The translations under genes and the position numbers were made by a program. Shown here in pieces: positions 52,353-60,890 of a stretch of DNA of 64,000 bases. The DNA is from Myxococcales bacterium (lineage in GTDB: Bacteria > Myxococcota_A > Polyangia > Polyangiales > JADJMO01). The DNA lies in contig JADJMO010000009.1 in NCBI GenBank assembly GCA_016709545.1, positions 62,001 to 126,000 of the forward strand. The letters run 5' to 3'. Below the pieces are notes generated by a model. It did no database searches. It was not told the origin of the DNA and saw nothing but the letters and a program-made list of their open reading frames with translations. Numbering within the stretch: position 1 is the first letter of the stretch; every line of letters begins with the position of its first letter.

Positions 52353-53350
52353 TCCGCGAGGAGGAGCATACGCTGCGCGTGCAGGCCCTTCGGGTGCAGT
52401 TCGAGGTAGCGCTTGGCGGTCGTGCGGGCCCGCGCGGCGTCGCCGGCGGATTTCCACGAGGTGGCCTCTTCGGCCAGGGCGTCCTCGGCGAGCGCCCCGC
52501 TGACCTTGGCGAAGGCCGCGGCGGCCGCCGCGTGGCGCCCGCGTCCACGCTCGACCTTGCCGAGGGTGAACCACGCGCTCGCGGCGCGGGGATCGCCCGG
52601 ATACGTGGTCACGAGCGTGCGCAGCTGCTCGGCCGCGTCGTCGAGGCGACCCTCGGCGCGGGCCTGATCCGCGCCGGCGAGGAGCGCCTCCACCGTCGGC
52701 TTCGGCTTGACCGACGGCGCGACGGAAATCGTGGCCGTGGTCGTGGCCGTGACGCTCGGCGCCACCTGCACGGGCGAACGCCACGCGGCGACCTCGAGCG
52801 CCTCCCCGGTCGTGAGCTTCACCGCGCGGCCGTCGCCGCGGACCAGCACGTTGCCCTCGACCACCTTCACCTTCACGGTCTTCTCGGTGAGCTCCACGGT
52901 GAACGTCGTGCCGTGCACCTCGACCTCGGCGTCGGCCACCGCGACCACGAACGCGCGCGCCGGCGCGTGCGTCACCTCGTAGCGCGCGAGGCCCTTGGTC
53001 TGGGTCAGCCGTACGCTCGTCGACGACTGCTCCTGCACCGCCACGCGCGCGTCGCCCACGAGGCGCACGAGCGAGCCGTCGTGCAGCATGACCTGCGCCT
53101 CGCTCACGGGCGCAACCGTCGGCGTCGGCGCGTTCGCCGCCACCTCGACGCGACGGCCGCGCACCGCGAACCACCCGAACGCGACCAGTAGTACGGCCGC
53201 TGCGGCGATGGCGAACAGAGCCCCCCGCGGCCGCTCGTGCGCGCCGATCCGCGGCTCGGCCTGGATGCGCTGCAGCACCCGCTGCTCGCGCAGCTCGTTC
53301 CACGCGGGCGCGAGGCGCCGCGCGGCGCGCACGTGTTCATCGTGCTCCAT
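52349..53350 (-). CDS. FecR-domain protein with TPR-like C-terminus, probable anti-sigma factor
   Basis: A 333-residue protein. Residues 1-42 are cytoplasmic, about 44-64 a membrane helix (LFAIAAAAVLLVAFGWFAV), about 85-185 a periplasmic FecR domain (VMLHDGSLVRLVGDARVAV; FVVAVADAEVEVHGTTFTVE), and about 220-333 TPR-like helices (TLVTTYPGDPRAASAWFTLGK). FecR proteins pass outer-membrane signals to an ECF sigma factor. The gene overlaps the sigma gene before it by 14 bp. The N-terminus is short and lacks a zinc-binding anti-sigma motif. A role as regulator of the adjacent ECF is the simplest reading. Confidence 0.88.
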   Translation of the reverse strand: MEHDEHVRAARRLAPAWNELREQRVLQRIQAEPRIGAHERPRGALFAIAAAAVLLVAFGWFAVRGRRVEVAANAPTPTVAPVSEAQVMLHDGSLVRLVGDARVAVQEQSSTSVRLTQTKGLARYEVTHAPARAFVVAVADAEVEVHGTTFTVELTEKTVKVKVVEGNVLVRGDGRAVKLTTGEALEVAAWRSPVQVAPSVTATTTATISVAPSVKPKPTVEALLAGADQARAEGRLDDAAEQLRTLVTTYPGDPRAASAWFTLGKVERGRGRHAAAAAAFAKVSGALAEDALAEEATSWKSAGDAARARTTAKRYLELHPKGLHAQRMLLLAE

Positions 53351-53894
53351 GGAGCCTCCGGTCGATCTTCTCCTCGGCCTCGGCGATGCGTCGCTTCACC
53401 GTGGCCAACGAGACGTTGCAGAGCTCGGCGACGGCGGGCAACGTCTCGCCCTCCACGTGGTGCAGGACCCACGGCAGTCGCGTGTCGGGGGAGAGGGTCT
53501 CGAGCACCTCGTAGAGCTCGTCGACCCGGCGCTGGTCGTGGGGGTCCGAGGCCTTGGGGCTCACGAGCTCGACCGCGCGCTCGAGGAAGCGGAGCCGGCG
53601 CCGACGCGCGAGCCGCTTGTGCACGCGGCGCACCGCGATGGCCGCGAGCCAGCTGCGCAGGCCGGCGGGATCGCGGAGCTGGTGGATCGCGCTGAGCGCG
53701 TCGAGGAAGGTCTCCTGCAGCACGTCGTCGACGTCGGGCTCGCGACCGGTCAGCCGGAACACCACCCCGGCGAGGTAGCGCGCGTGGCGGTGGTAGAGGG
53801 TGGCGAACGCCCGTGAATCCCCGCCCCGCACGAGCTCGACCAGGCGCGCGTCGTCCACCGGGACGGCGACGGGGCTGGGACGTGCGAGGGCCAT
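53337..53894 (-). CDS. ECF sigma factor, head of the FecR operon
   Basis: A 185-residue sigma-70 family factor from the ATG at 53894. Region 2 includes ATLYHRHARYLAGVVFRL and DVDDVLQETFLDAL; region 4 has WVLHHVEGETLPAVAELCN and VSLATVKRRIAEAEEKI. It is followed by FecR, an exported protein and an RCC1 lipoprotein in one coupled operon. Its own upstream region holds TGAGCC-N17-GCCTCTCC, the same element as the divergent DUF1592/DUF1552 genes, so autoregulation and control of that pair are likely. There is no TonB-dependent receptor, so the signal differs from classical FecIR. Confidence 0.92.
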   Translation of the reverse strand: MALARPSPVAVPVDDARLVELVRGGDSRAFATLYHRHARYLAGVVFRLTGREPDVDDVLQETFLDALSAIHQLRDPAGLRSWLAAIAVRRVHKRLARRRRLRFLERAVELVSPKASDPHDQRRVDELYEVLETLSPDTRLPWVLHHVEGETLPAVAELCNVSLATVKRRIAEAEEKIDRRLHGAR

Positions 53895-53900
53895 CGTGGA

Positions 53901-53931
53901 GGAGAGGCTACGACCCCCGGCGATCGGCTCA
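53901..53931 (-). promoter_or_regulatory. Candidate autoregulated ECF promoter of the sigma-FecR operon
   Basis: On the minus strand TGAGCC at 53931-53926, 17 bases, GCCTCTCC at 53908-53901, then 6 bases to the ATG at 53894. The same GTGAGCCGATC block stands in mirror image at 53989-53999, so the 132-bp gap has two facing copies at the same distance from their start codons. Confidence 0.7.
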
Positions 53932-53989
53932 CCGAAATTCGTCGCGGAGGACCGGACTGGGACGGTCCGGGAGCGACAAAGCAAATTCG

Positions 53990-54020
53990 TGAGCCGATCC
54001 GTCGTTTCCCGGGCCTCTCC
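53990..54020 (+). promoter_or_regulatory. Candidate ECF promoter of the DUF1592-DUF1552 operon
   Basis: TGAGCC at 53990-53995, 17 bases, GCCTCTCC at 54013-54020, then 6 bases (CCCCCG) to the ATG at 54027. Spacing is identical to the elements at 53901 and 45962. Between the two facing promoters lies GGACCG-N8-CGGTCC (53949-53968), a further inverted repeat that could bind a regulator. Confidence 0.7.
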
Positions 54021-54026
54021 CCCCCG

Positions 54027-55799
54027 ATGGACAAGAAGCGACGCTGGACCGCGGGGCAGCGGCAGAGCTTGGTGAGCGTCCTCGGCCTCTGCCTGGCCGT
54101 CGGTTGCTCCGGCAAGATCGGCGGCAAGGACGATGGAGAAGCGACGGGGACTCCTGGCGTGACCCCCGCCACCTTCGAGTGCGACGCGAGCGCCGAGCCG
54201 ACGGAGCTACCGCTGCGCAGGCTCTCGCGCGTCCAGTACGTGAACAGCGTCGCCGAGGTCGTGCGCCGCACGGTGCCAGCGCAGGCCACCACCGTCCTCG
54301 CGGGCCTCGAGCCGCTGTTCGCGCGGCTCCCCGAGGACCGCCGCGTGGCCAAGGACGACGACAAGCGCGGCGGCTTCCGGCGCCTCGACCAGGTCGTGCA
54401 GCAGGGCCACGCCGACGTGCAGTACGACGTCGCGGTCGCGCTCGGCAAGGCGCTCACCGGCGACGCCAAGACCCTGGGCGCCGCGGTCGGCGCGTGCGCG
54501 ACCGACGCGGACACCGGCAACGACGCCGCGTGCCTCGACGAGTTCATCCGTCGCTTCGGCCTCGTCGTGCAGCGACGCCCCCTCGCCGACGACGACGTGA
54601 AGTTCTACCGCGACATCGCCGGCACCACGCCGGTGCAGCCCGCGGCGCTGGCCGACGTGATCGCCACCCTGCTCGCGAGCCCACGCTTCGTCTATCACGT
54701 GGAGCACGGCGTCGGCACCGCGACGACCGCGCCGCTCTCGGGCCACGAGCTCGCGAGCCGCCTCGCGTATCACTTCTGGCAGAGCATGCCCGACGCCGAG
54801 CTGCTCGCCGCGGCCACGAGCGGCAAGCTCGACACCGAGGCCGGGTACGCCGAGCAGGTGGCGCGCCTGTTCGCGGACCCGAAGACCGACGCCGCGCTCG
54901 ACGTGTTCGCGCTCGAGTGGCTCTGGCTCGACGACCTCCCCGCGATGGACGGGCGCGTGGGCGACCCGGTCTTCGACGCCTTCGCCGCCGGCTTCACCCC
55001 GACCCCTGCGCTCCGTGACGCGCTCGTCGCCGACACGCTGGCCGCGTTCCGCCACGTCGTGCGCAGCGGCGGCGGCTTCGCCGACTTCTTCCTCGAGAGC
55101 CGCAGCTTCGCCAAGGACGCCGACGTCGCCAAGATCTACGGCGTCGCCCCCATGACCACCGACCCCCTGAAGGTCGACCCCGCGCGCGTGGGCCTCCTCA
55201 CGCGACCGGCGCTCCTCGCCACCGGCTCCGCGAACACCCGCCCGATCATGAAGGGCGTCTTCATCCGCAAGGCGCTCCTCTGCGACGAGATCCCGCCGCC
55301 GCCCGCGGAGGCCGCCAAGGTGAAGCCCGAGCTCTCCGATCACCAGACGACGCGCGAGGTGGTCGAGGCGCTGACCCAGCAGAAGGGCACCGCGTGCAAC
55401 GGCTGCCACTCGACGCTCATCAACCCGCTCGGCTTCTCGACCGAGAACTTCGACGCGCTCGGCCGCCCGCGCGCGACCCAGCGGCTGTTCGACGCGACCG
55501 GCAAGCTGGTCGCCGACAAGCCCGTGCTCACGACCTCGATCCCGCAGGTCACCGCCGACGACCAGCGCCCCTCGAGCGGCGCGGCCGACGTCACCCGCTA
55601 CCTGCTCGAGAGCGGTCGCGTGCAGGCGTGCTTCGCCCGCCAGTACTTCCGCTTCACCTTCGGGCGGCTCGAGGACGACAAGAAGGACGGCTGCGCGCTC
55701 AAGGCCGCGGCCGAGGCCACCAAGGGCGGCAAGAGCGTCGCCGAGGTGTTGCGACAGATGGCCCTGGCTCCGGCGTTCCGCCGGCGGACGTTCCGATGA
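54027..55799 (+). CDS. DUF1592-family lipoprotein (DUF1587/1595/1592/1588/1585 type) with CxxCH motif
   Basis: A 590-residue exported protein with lipobox LAVGC (Cys27). In order it has the DUF1587-like start (LPLRRLSRVQYVNSVAEVV), the DUF1595 segment (DEFIRRFGLVVQRRPLADDD), DUF1592 (SGHELASRLAYHFWQSMPD and DVFALEWLWLDDLP), DUF1588 (GLLTRPALLATGSANTRP to KGTACNGCHSTLINPLGFS) and DUF1585 (FRFTFGRLEDD). The CNGCH motif could bind haem c. In Planctomycetes and Myxococcota these proteins are paired with DUF1552, as here, where the stop overlaps the next ATG. Function unknown; electron transfer or polymer attack at the surface has been suggested by architecture only. Confidence 0.92.
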   Translation: MDKKRRWTAGQRQSLVSVLGLCLAVGCSGKIGGKDDGEATGTPGVTPATFECDASAEPTELPLRRLSRVQYVNSVAEVVRRTVPAQATTVLAGLEPLFARLPEDRRVAKDDDKRGGFRRLDQVVQQGHADVQYDVAVALGKALTGDAKTLGAAVGACATDADTGNDAACLDEFIRRFGLVVQRRPLADDDVKFYRDIAGTTPVQPAALADVIATLLASPRFVYHVEHGVGTATTAPLSGHELASRLAYHFWQSMPDAELLAAATSGKLDTEAGYAEQVARLFADPKTDAALDVFALEWLWLDDLPAMDGRVGDPVFDAFAAGFTPTPALRDALVADTLAAFRHVVRSGGGFADFFLESRSFAKDADVAKIYGVAPMTTDPLKVDPARVGLLTRPALLATGSANTRPIMKGVFIRKALLCDEIPPPPAEAAKVKPELSDHQTTREVVEALTQQKGTACNGCHSTLINPLGFSTENFDALGRPRATQRLFDATGKLVADKPVLTTSIPQVTADDQRPSSGAADVTRYLLESGRVQACFARQYFRFTFGRLEDDKKDGCALKAAAEATKGGKSVAEVLRQMALAPAFRRRTFR

Positions 55800-57358
55800 C
55801 GGAGAAGCGCAGCATGGATCGACGCATGTTCCTCCGCGGCGCCGCGGGGTTCACCCTCGCGCTGCCGTTCCTGCCCTCGCTCCTGCCGAGGGCCTCGGCC
55901 GCGCCGCCGACCAAGCCCAAGCGGTTCGTGCAGTTCTGCACGCAGCACGGCGGGGTGTGGGGCGCGAACATGTTCCCGGGCGACGCGGTGCTGACCGAGA
56001 AGCGCGCGTACGCGGGCCACGAGATCCGCCGCGGCGACCTCGTGCGCACGCTGAAGTCGGGCAAGGCGCTCCTGGTCGACGGCGCGGGCGGCGCGGTCGA
56101 CACCGCGGTGCTCTCCGCCTCGCCCGAGGCGCTCACCGCCGCCATCGTCAAGAAGATGAACGTGCTCCGCGGGCTCGACATCACGTTCTACATCGGCCAC
56201 CACACCGGCGGTCACCTCGGCAACTACGCCCGCAACGACGGCAACGGCGACGACGGCAAGAAGATGCAGTCGCAGCCGCGTCAGACGATCGACCAGGTGC
56301 TCGCGTGGTCCAAGTCGTTCTACGACGACCTCACCTCGATCAAGAAGCGGGTGATGCTGGTCGGCAACCGCATCAGCTACAACTTCGCCGACCCGGCGGC
56401 CCGCACCGGCGCGATCGAGGAGGTCACGGGCACGCGCAACTCGCTCACCCTGTTCGACGAGATCTTCGTCCCGCCGGACGCGGGCGGCCCGAAGCGCGCG
56501 CCGATCGTCGACCGCGTGCTCGCCGACTACAAGCGAATGCGCGAAGGCGACCGGCGCCTCTCCACCGACGACAAGAAGCGCCTCGACGAGCACATGCAGC
56601 GCCTCTCGGAGCTGCAGCGGCGGCTCACCGTCACGGCGAGCTGCGGCGGCGTCTCGCGCCCCGGCAAGGGCTCCTCGGCGGTGACCGCGGCGAGCGGCTA
56701 CGACCTCGATCCCGCCCGGCAGGCCGAGTTCTACGGCCTCATGAACGACGTGATCGTGGCCGCCTTCATCTGCGGCACGAGCCGCATCGCGGCCATCAAC
56801 GCGGGCGAGACGTTCTCCACGTTCAAGGGCGACTGGCACCAGGACGTGGCCCACAAGTGCGCGACCGCGGCCCAGCAGCCCACCCTCGCGCGCGCCCACC
56901 AGTGGTTCTTCGAGAAGGTGTGGCTCGACCTCGTGAACAAGCTCGACGCGGTCGACCTGGGCGACGGCACCAAGCTGCTCGACTCGACGCTGTGCTCGTG
57001 GACCCAGGAGTCGGGCAACTACACCCACGACGCGCAGTCGGTGCCGATCGTGACCGCGGGCGGCGCCGGCGGCGCGGTGAAGACGGGCAGCTACTGCGAC
57101 TACCGCAACCTCGCCAAGGTGGTCACCCCGGGAGACAACCCCACCGAGAAGAAGTGGATCGGCCTCACCTACGAGCAGTGGCTCACCACGGTGCTCTCCT
57201 CGATGGGCGCGACCACGGCCGAGACCGAGGCGGCCGGCTACGGCAACAAGGGCGTCACCTTCGCCACCACGCAGTGGATGCCGTTCAAGGACGGCGAGAT
57301 CTACCCGAAGACGGTGTTCGACCGCATGGGCGAGGGCCTGCCGTTCCTGATGACGTGA
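55796..57358 (+). CDS. DUF1552-family protein with twin-arginine signal
   Basis: A 520-residue protein. The N-terminus SMDRRMFLRGAAGFTLALPF has the Tat motif (RRxFLR), a hydrophobic stretch and an ASA cleavage site near residue 35. The body is typical DUF1552: KPKRFVQFCTQHGGVWGANMFP, TFYIGHHTGGHL and CGTSRIAAINAGE, with a His-rich, probably metal-binding centre and the alkaline-phosphatase-like feel of sulfatase relatives. Tat export implies cofactor insertion before transport; tatBC at 34362-35831 supply a route. It is translated with the DUF1592 gene. Confidence 0.92.
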   Translation: MTEKRSMDRRMFLRGAAGFTLALPFLPSLLPRASAAPPTKPKRFVQFCTQHGGVWGANMFPGDAVLTEKRAYAGHEIRRGDLVRTLKSGKALLVDGAGGAVDTAVLSASPEALTAAIVKKMNVLRGLDITFYIGHHTGGHLGNYARNDGNGDDGKKMQSQPRQTIDQVLAWSKSFYDDLTSIKKRVMLVGNRISYNFADPAARTGAIEEVTGTRNSLTLFDEIFVPPDAGGPKRAPIVDRVLADYKRMREGDRRLSTDDKKRLDEHMQRLSELQRRLTVTASCGGVSRPGKGSSAVTAASGYDLDPARQAEFYGLMNDVIVAAFICGTSRIAAINAGETFSTFKGDWHQDVAHKCATAAQQPTLARAHQWFFEKVWLDLVNKLDAVDLGDGTKLLDSTLCSWTQESGNYTHDAQSVPIVTAGGAGGAVKTGSYCDYRNLAKVVTPGDNPTEKKWIGLTYEQWLTTVLSSMGATTAETEAAGYGNKGVTFATTQWMPFKDGEIYPKTVFDRMGEGLPFLMT

Positions 57359-57392
57359 GGGAACCGCGCGGGTCGGTCGGTGTCGCTCTCCC

Positions 57393-58396
57393 ATGCGCGG
57401 GTTCCAGGCGACGCTACTCGCGGTCTCGACGCTCGGCTGCGTGGCCCCGCTCGGCCGCGAAGAGACGGTGGTGCGCCGTGAGCCCGCCGGAGCCGAGCGG
57501 ATCTGCCACCTCGCGGCGCGGGTCGGGAAGGATCACGTCACGTTGTTCGGGGTCGACGGAGTCGGCGTGCGAGCGATCCTCGAGCAGCGCGTCACGATCC
57601 TGGCCCACTTCGAGACCGCTGCCGCTCGCACCCAGGTCGAGGCCTCGAGCGGGGGGTTGCACCTGCTCGGCTGGATCGAGGCGGAGGCCCTGACGACGCG
57701 GCTCGCGCGTGACCTGTCGGTCGTCGACCACGAGGTCAACCTCCCCGCAGGCACGTGGGTGGGGGTCCGCGCCGTCGGCAACGGCGCGTACGAGGTCCGA
57801 CCTTCGAGCGGTCGGTTGGCCCGGGCCGTGGGCGCCGCGCGGTGCCTGGACCTCGACCCACCGACCGCTCCTCTCCGGCCACCGAGATCCAGCCGCGCCC
57901 CGCGGCAGCACACGTCGCCCTCGCGGGCCCGCCCGTGACGCTGCACGCCTCGCCGGGGGGACCTGTGCTCCTCGTCGTCGAGGCGGGTCCGGTCCTCGAG
58001 GCGAGACTGCACGCCACGTACGCCGGCTGGAGCCAGATCTCGCTCGAGGACGGCGCCGAAGCCCACGGTTGGCTGCCCGCCGGCGCCATCACGCCGCTCG
58101 TGAGCAAGGGCTGGAGCTGCGGCTGTGGCGACTACTCCACGCGGCTCGTCCCGACGACCCATCGGGTCGCGCGACGCGCGCCCGTCTATGGCTCCGCCGT
58201 CGGCGGCGCCCCGATCGGCTACGTCGACGCCAGCAGCCGTGTGCACGTACGAGCTCGCAACGGCGCACGCGCGTCCATCGACGTCGTGGGCGCCATGCGC
58301 CCGGGTCCCCTCGGCTTGTGGGTCGACGCGCACGATCTCGTCGAGAGCGACGAGGTCTCCCCGCTCGCCGCCTTCCTCGGTGACCTCGGCGCGTGA
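57393..58396 (+). CDS. Lipoprotein with SH3-like domain, frameshifted
   Basis: A protein of about 334 residues if repaired. Residues 1-16 end in a lipobox (LAVSTLGC). The first part (to about residue 157) is beta-rich with Cys (ERICHLAARVGKDHVTLFG and LARDLSVVDHEVNLPAGTWV). At about 57866-57876 (around CTCCTCTCC) the frame changes by one base; the second frame then gives VTLHASPGGPVLLVVEAGPV and GWSQISLEDGAEAHGWLPAG, which reads like an SH3/bacterial SH3b fold, then a Cys-rich segment (GWSCGCGDYST). In the first frame translation would end at 57938. Function unknown. It follows DUF1552 by 34 bp. Confidence 0.65.
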
Positions 58397-59059
58397 TCAA
58401 CCGCCGTTGCGGGTCACGACCTGCTCGAGGCCGGGGATCGAGCCGTCGGAGGTGACGCCCGGCAACACGCGGACGATCTTCATGGTGCGGGGGTCGATCA
58501 CGAAGCAGGTGGGGAAGCCGGTCGCGCCCTTGGGCATGAAGTCGAGCTTCGGGTCGGCGCCGACGTCGAGCCCCAGGTGGAATCGCGTCTGCCAGCGGTC
58601 GACGACGGCCTTGTAGGCCGGCTTGCCGCCGGAGTCCTGGCCCAGCACCTGGAGGAAGCGAGCGCCGCGCGCGCGCCACGCCGGGTACTCCTTCGGGAGC
58701 CTTGCTGCCTCTTGCTGACAGACGCCGCACCACTCCGCGGCGACGATCACGTACACGCCCGTGATCCCCTTCTTGCCGTCGGGGTCGTAGTAGTCGCGCA
58801 TCGCGAGCTTGGTCCACTCGCCGGTGCCCTCGCGGTAGCCCTCGATCTCGACGTCGGGGAACACGAGCCCCTGCTTCGTGCCCGCGGCGCCGTCCGGGTA
58901 GGCGGGAGGTGGGGGATCGGACGGGGGATCGGTCGCGGGCGGGTCGGTCGACGGGTCGGTCGCCGGCGGATCGGTCGCCGGGTCGGTCGCCGGCGGGTCG
59001 GCCACGGGTGCCGCGCAAGCGACGAGGAGGGAGAGGAACGGGGCGAGGACGAGCCGCAT
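58397..59059 (-). CDS. Thioredoxin-like (TlpA/redoxin) lipoprotein
   Basis: A 220-residue protein with lipobox LLVAC (Cys15) and a linker of DPPATDP-type repeats to about residue 52. Residues 65-220 are a thioredoxin fold: VYVIVAAEWCGVCQQEA carries the active CxxC (WCGVC), followed by RFLQVLGQD and GFPTCFVIDPRT with cis-Pro. Such proteins reduce or isomerise disulfides in the envelope, useful for the many Cys-rich lipoproteins here. A weaker form of the TGAGCC element precedes it, so it may belong to the same ECF regulon. Confidence 0.88.
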   Translation of the reverse strand: MRLVLAPFLSLLVACAAPVADPPATDPATDPPATDPSTDPPATDPPSDPPPPAYPDGAAGTKQGLVFPDVEIEGYREGTGEWTKLAMRDYYDPDGKKGITGVYVIVAAEWCGVCQQEAARLPKEYPAWRARGARFLQVLGQDSGGKPAYKAVVDRWQTRFHLGLDVGADPKLDFMPKGATGFPTCFVIDPRTMKIVRVLPGVTSDGSIPGLEQVVTRNGG

Positions 59060-59064
59060 GGCCC

Positions 59065-59095
59065 ATGGGTGGCGGCGCGCCCCGAAAACGGCTCA
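59065..59095 (-). promoter_or_regulatory. Possible weaker TGAGCC-type ECF promoter
   Basis: On the minus strand GTGAGCC ends at 59090 with 30 bases to the ATG at 59059; in the three strong cases the distance is 31. The second block is CCACCCAT in place of GCCTCTCC, so only half of the element is conserved. It is included because of position, strand and the exported nature of the gene. Confidence 0.35.
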
Positions 59096-59137
59096 CCGAG
59101 GTGCCGAGCCCTCGACCGAGGGGTATGACCCGTCGCG

Positions 59138-59527
59138 ATGTCGCACCTCGTCCTCTCGGACCACCACGTGCGGGTCAGCTACTCGGTGCCGCGTCGGCGG
59201 CCGGGCTGGGACCTGAGTGAGGAGACGATGCCGGAGTCCATCCCCCACGACCTCGCCGGTTCGATCCGTTGCTCGCGGGGCCCCTCCGCGCACGGCGGCC
59301 CGTACCGCCTGCAGACCTGGGTGCGCGAGGGCGACGAGTTCTTCCGGACGCACGCCGCCGATGCCCCGGCCTTCTCGCCGTTGATGAAGGCGTGGCTGGT
59401 CCCATCGCCGGATGGACGACTGCTCCGGATCGCGGACGATCAGGATGGCACCCACCTCTGGCCCACGGCCCAGGAGGCTGCACTCGCGCGGGTGGCCGAG
59501 CTCGAAGCCGAGCTCCGGCGCCGCTGA
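59138..59527 (+). CDS. Hypothetical protein, 129 residues
   Basis: A soluble protein. It contains a segment RVSYSVPRRRPGWDLSEETMPES, a beta stretch GPYRLQTWVREGDEFFRT, and ends in a Glu/Ala/Arg-rich helix (QEAALARVAELEAELRRR) that could be a short coiled coil. I recognise no family. It is convergent with the P450 gene, whose stop begins at 59529. Confidence 0.5.
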   Translation: MSHLVLSDHHVRVSYSVPRRRPGWDLSEETMPESIPHDLAGSIRCSRGPSAHGGPYRLQTWVREGDEFFRTHAADAPAFSPLMKAWLVPSPDGRLLRIADDQDGTHLWPTAQEAALARVAELEAELRRR

Positions 59528-59528
59528 G

Positions 59529-60851
59529 CTAGCGACGCTCGGCCTTCACGGGCAGCCCGCCCTTCGGGCGCAGCGTCACGCTCGGGACGAGCTCCACCTG
59601 GTGGCCCGGATCGATCGACAGCCGCACGCGCTGCGCGATCGTCGAGAGCAAGAGCACCCCCTCCATCATCGCGAACCCGTGGCCGATGCACATGCGCGGC
59701 CCGCCACCGAAGGGCCAGTACGCGAATCGGTGCAGCTTCTTGTGCGCGTCGCCCGCCCAGCGGCTCGGGTCGAACACCAGCGGGTCGCGGTGGAAGCGCG
59801 GGTCGCGGTGCAGGTTCCACTGCACGACCCAGAGCTGCGTGCCCTTCTCGATGGGCTCGCCGCCGACGACCACGTCGGTCACCGCCTCGCGCCCGGTGGA
59901 CCACGCGGGCGGGTAGAGCCGCATCGCCTCCTTGAACACCTGCTCGGCGTACGCGAGGCGCGGCAGATCCGCGTGGGTCGGCGAGCGCCCGCCGAGCACC
60001 TCCGCGAGCTCCGCCTCGAGCTTCGCGCGCACGTCGGGGTGCCGCGCGAGCAAGAGGAACGTGAAGGTGAGCGCGATGGCGGTCGTCTCGTGGCCGGCGA
60101 GGATCAGCGTCAGCGTCTCGTCGCGCAGCTGGTCGTCGCTCATGCCCGTCCCGTCCTCGTCGCGGGCGGCGATCAGCATCGAGAGGAGATCGTGGCCGTT
60201 GCCGGTCTTGCCCGCGCGGTGCGACCGCACGAGGTCGCGCATGATCCGGTCGAGCTGCGCGACGCCGGCGACGAAGCGGCGGTTGAGCGGCGTCGGTAGC
60301 TTGTCCCAGTGGGGCACGCCCATCGCGATCGGGTCGACGTACCGCGCGAGCACCGCCTCGAGCGCCTCGCCGATCTCGTCGGCGAGCGCGTGGGTGTCCA
60401 CGCCGAACAGCGTCCGACCCACGATCTGCAGGGTGAGCTTCATCAGGTCGGCGTGCAGGTCGCGCCGCTCGCCATGGCGAAACGCGTCGACGGTGGCCTC
60501 GGTGGCCGAGACCATCGCGTCGGCGTAGCCCGCAATGCGCTCGCGGTGGAACGCGGGCTGGGCGAGCCGCCGCTGGCGTCGCCAGAGATCGCCCTCGCTG
60601 GTGAGCAACCCCTCGCCGAGCACGCGCTTCAGGTCGCGCGCGAACATGTCCTTGGAGAAGTGGCGGTGCTGCGTGATGAAGATGTCCTCGACCAGGTCGG
60701 GGTCGTTGACCAGCACCGCCTTCAGCACGGGGAACTCGATGCGCGCCATCGGTCCGACCCGGGAGGCCTCCTCGAGGAAGGCGAACGAGTCGCGCGCGTA
60801 GGCGGCGAAGTGTCCCACCACCGGCAACCGACCACGCGCGAAGGGAATCAT
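59529..60851 (-). CDS. Cytochrome P450
   Basis: A 440-residue haem-thiolate monooxygenase. The I-helix has LAGHETTAIALTF, the K-helix FKEAMRLYPPAWSTGREAV (ExxR), then FDPSRWAGD and the haem loop FGGGPRMCIGHGFAMME with the axial Cys388. The start RGRLPVVGHFAAYARDSFAFL matches the proline-rich entry of bacterial CYPs of CYP102/110-like type. No redox partner is encoded nearby. It is similar in motif wording to the partial P450 at the left edge of the window. Confidence 0.97.
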   Translation of the reverse strand: MIPFARGRLPVVGHFAAYARDSFAFLEEASRVGPMARIEFPVLKAVLVNDPDLVEDIFITQHRHFSKDMFARDLKRVLGEGLLTSEGDLWRRQRRLAQPAFHRERIAGYADAMVSATEATVDAFRHGERRDLHADLMKLTLQIVGRTLFGVDTHALADEIGEALEAVLARYVDPIAMGVPHWDKLPTPLNRRFVAGVAQLDRIMRDLVRSHRAGKTGNGHDLLSMLIAARDEDGTGMSDDQLRDETLTLILAGHETTAIALTFTFLLLARHPDVRAKLEAELAEVLGGRSPTHADLPRLAYAEQVFKEAMRLYPPAWSTGREAVTDVVVGGEPIEKGTQLWVVQWNLHRDPRFHRDPLVFDPSRWAGDAHKKLHRFAYWPFGGGPRMCIGHGFAMMEGVLLLSTIAQRVRLSIDPGHQVELVPSVTLRPKGGLPVKAERR

Positions 60852-60890
60852 GCGCCTCCACGATGCCCGCGTCGGAGCTGGGTTGCACGT

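Noticed and set aside
58915..59010. Tandem repeat with regular spacing
   Set aside because: It encodes the DPPATDP linker of the thioredoxin-like lipoprotein and needs no other explanation.
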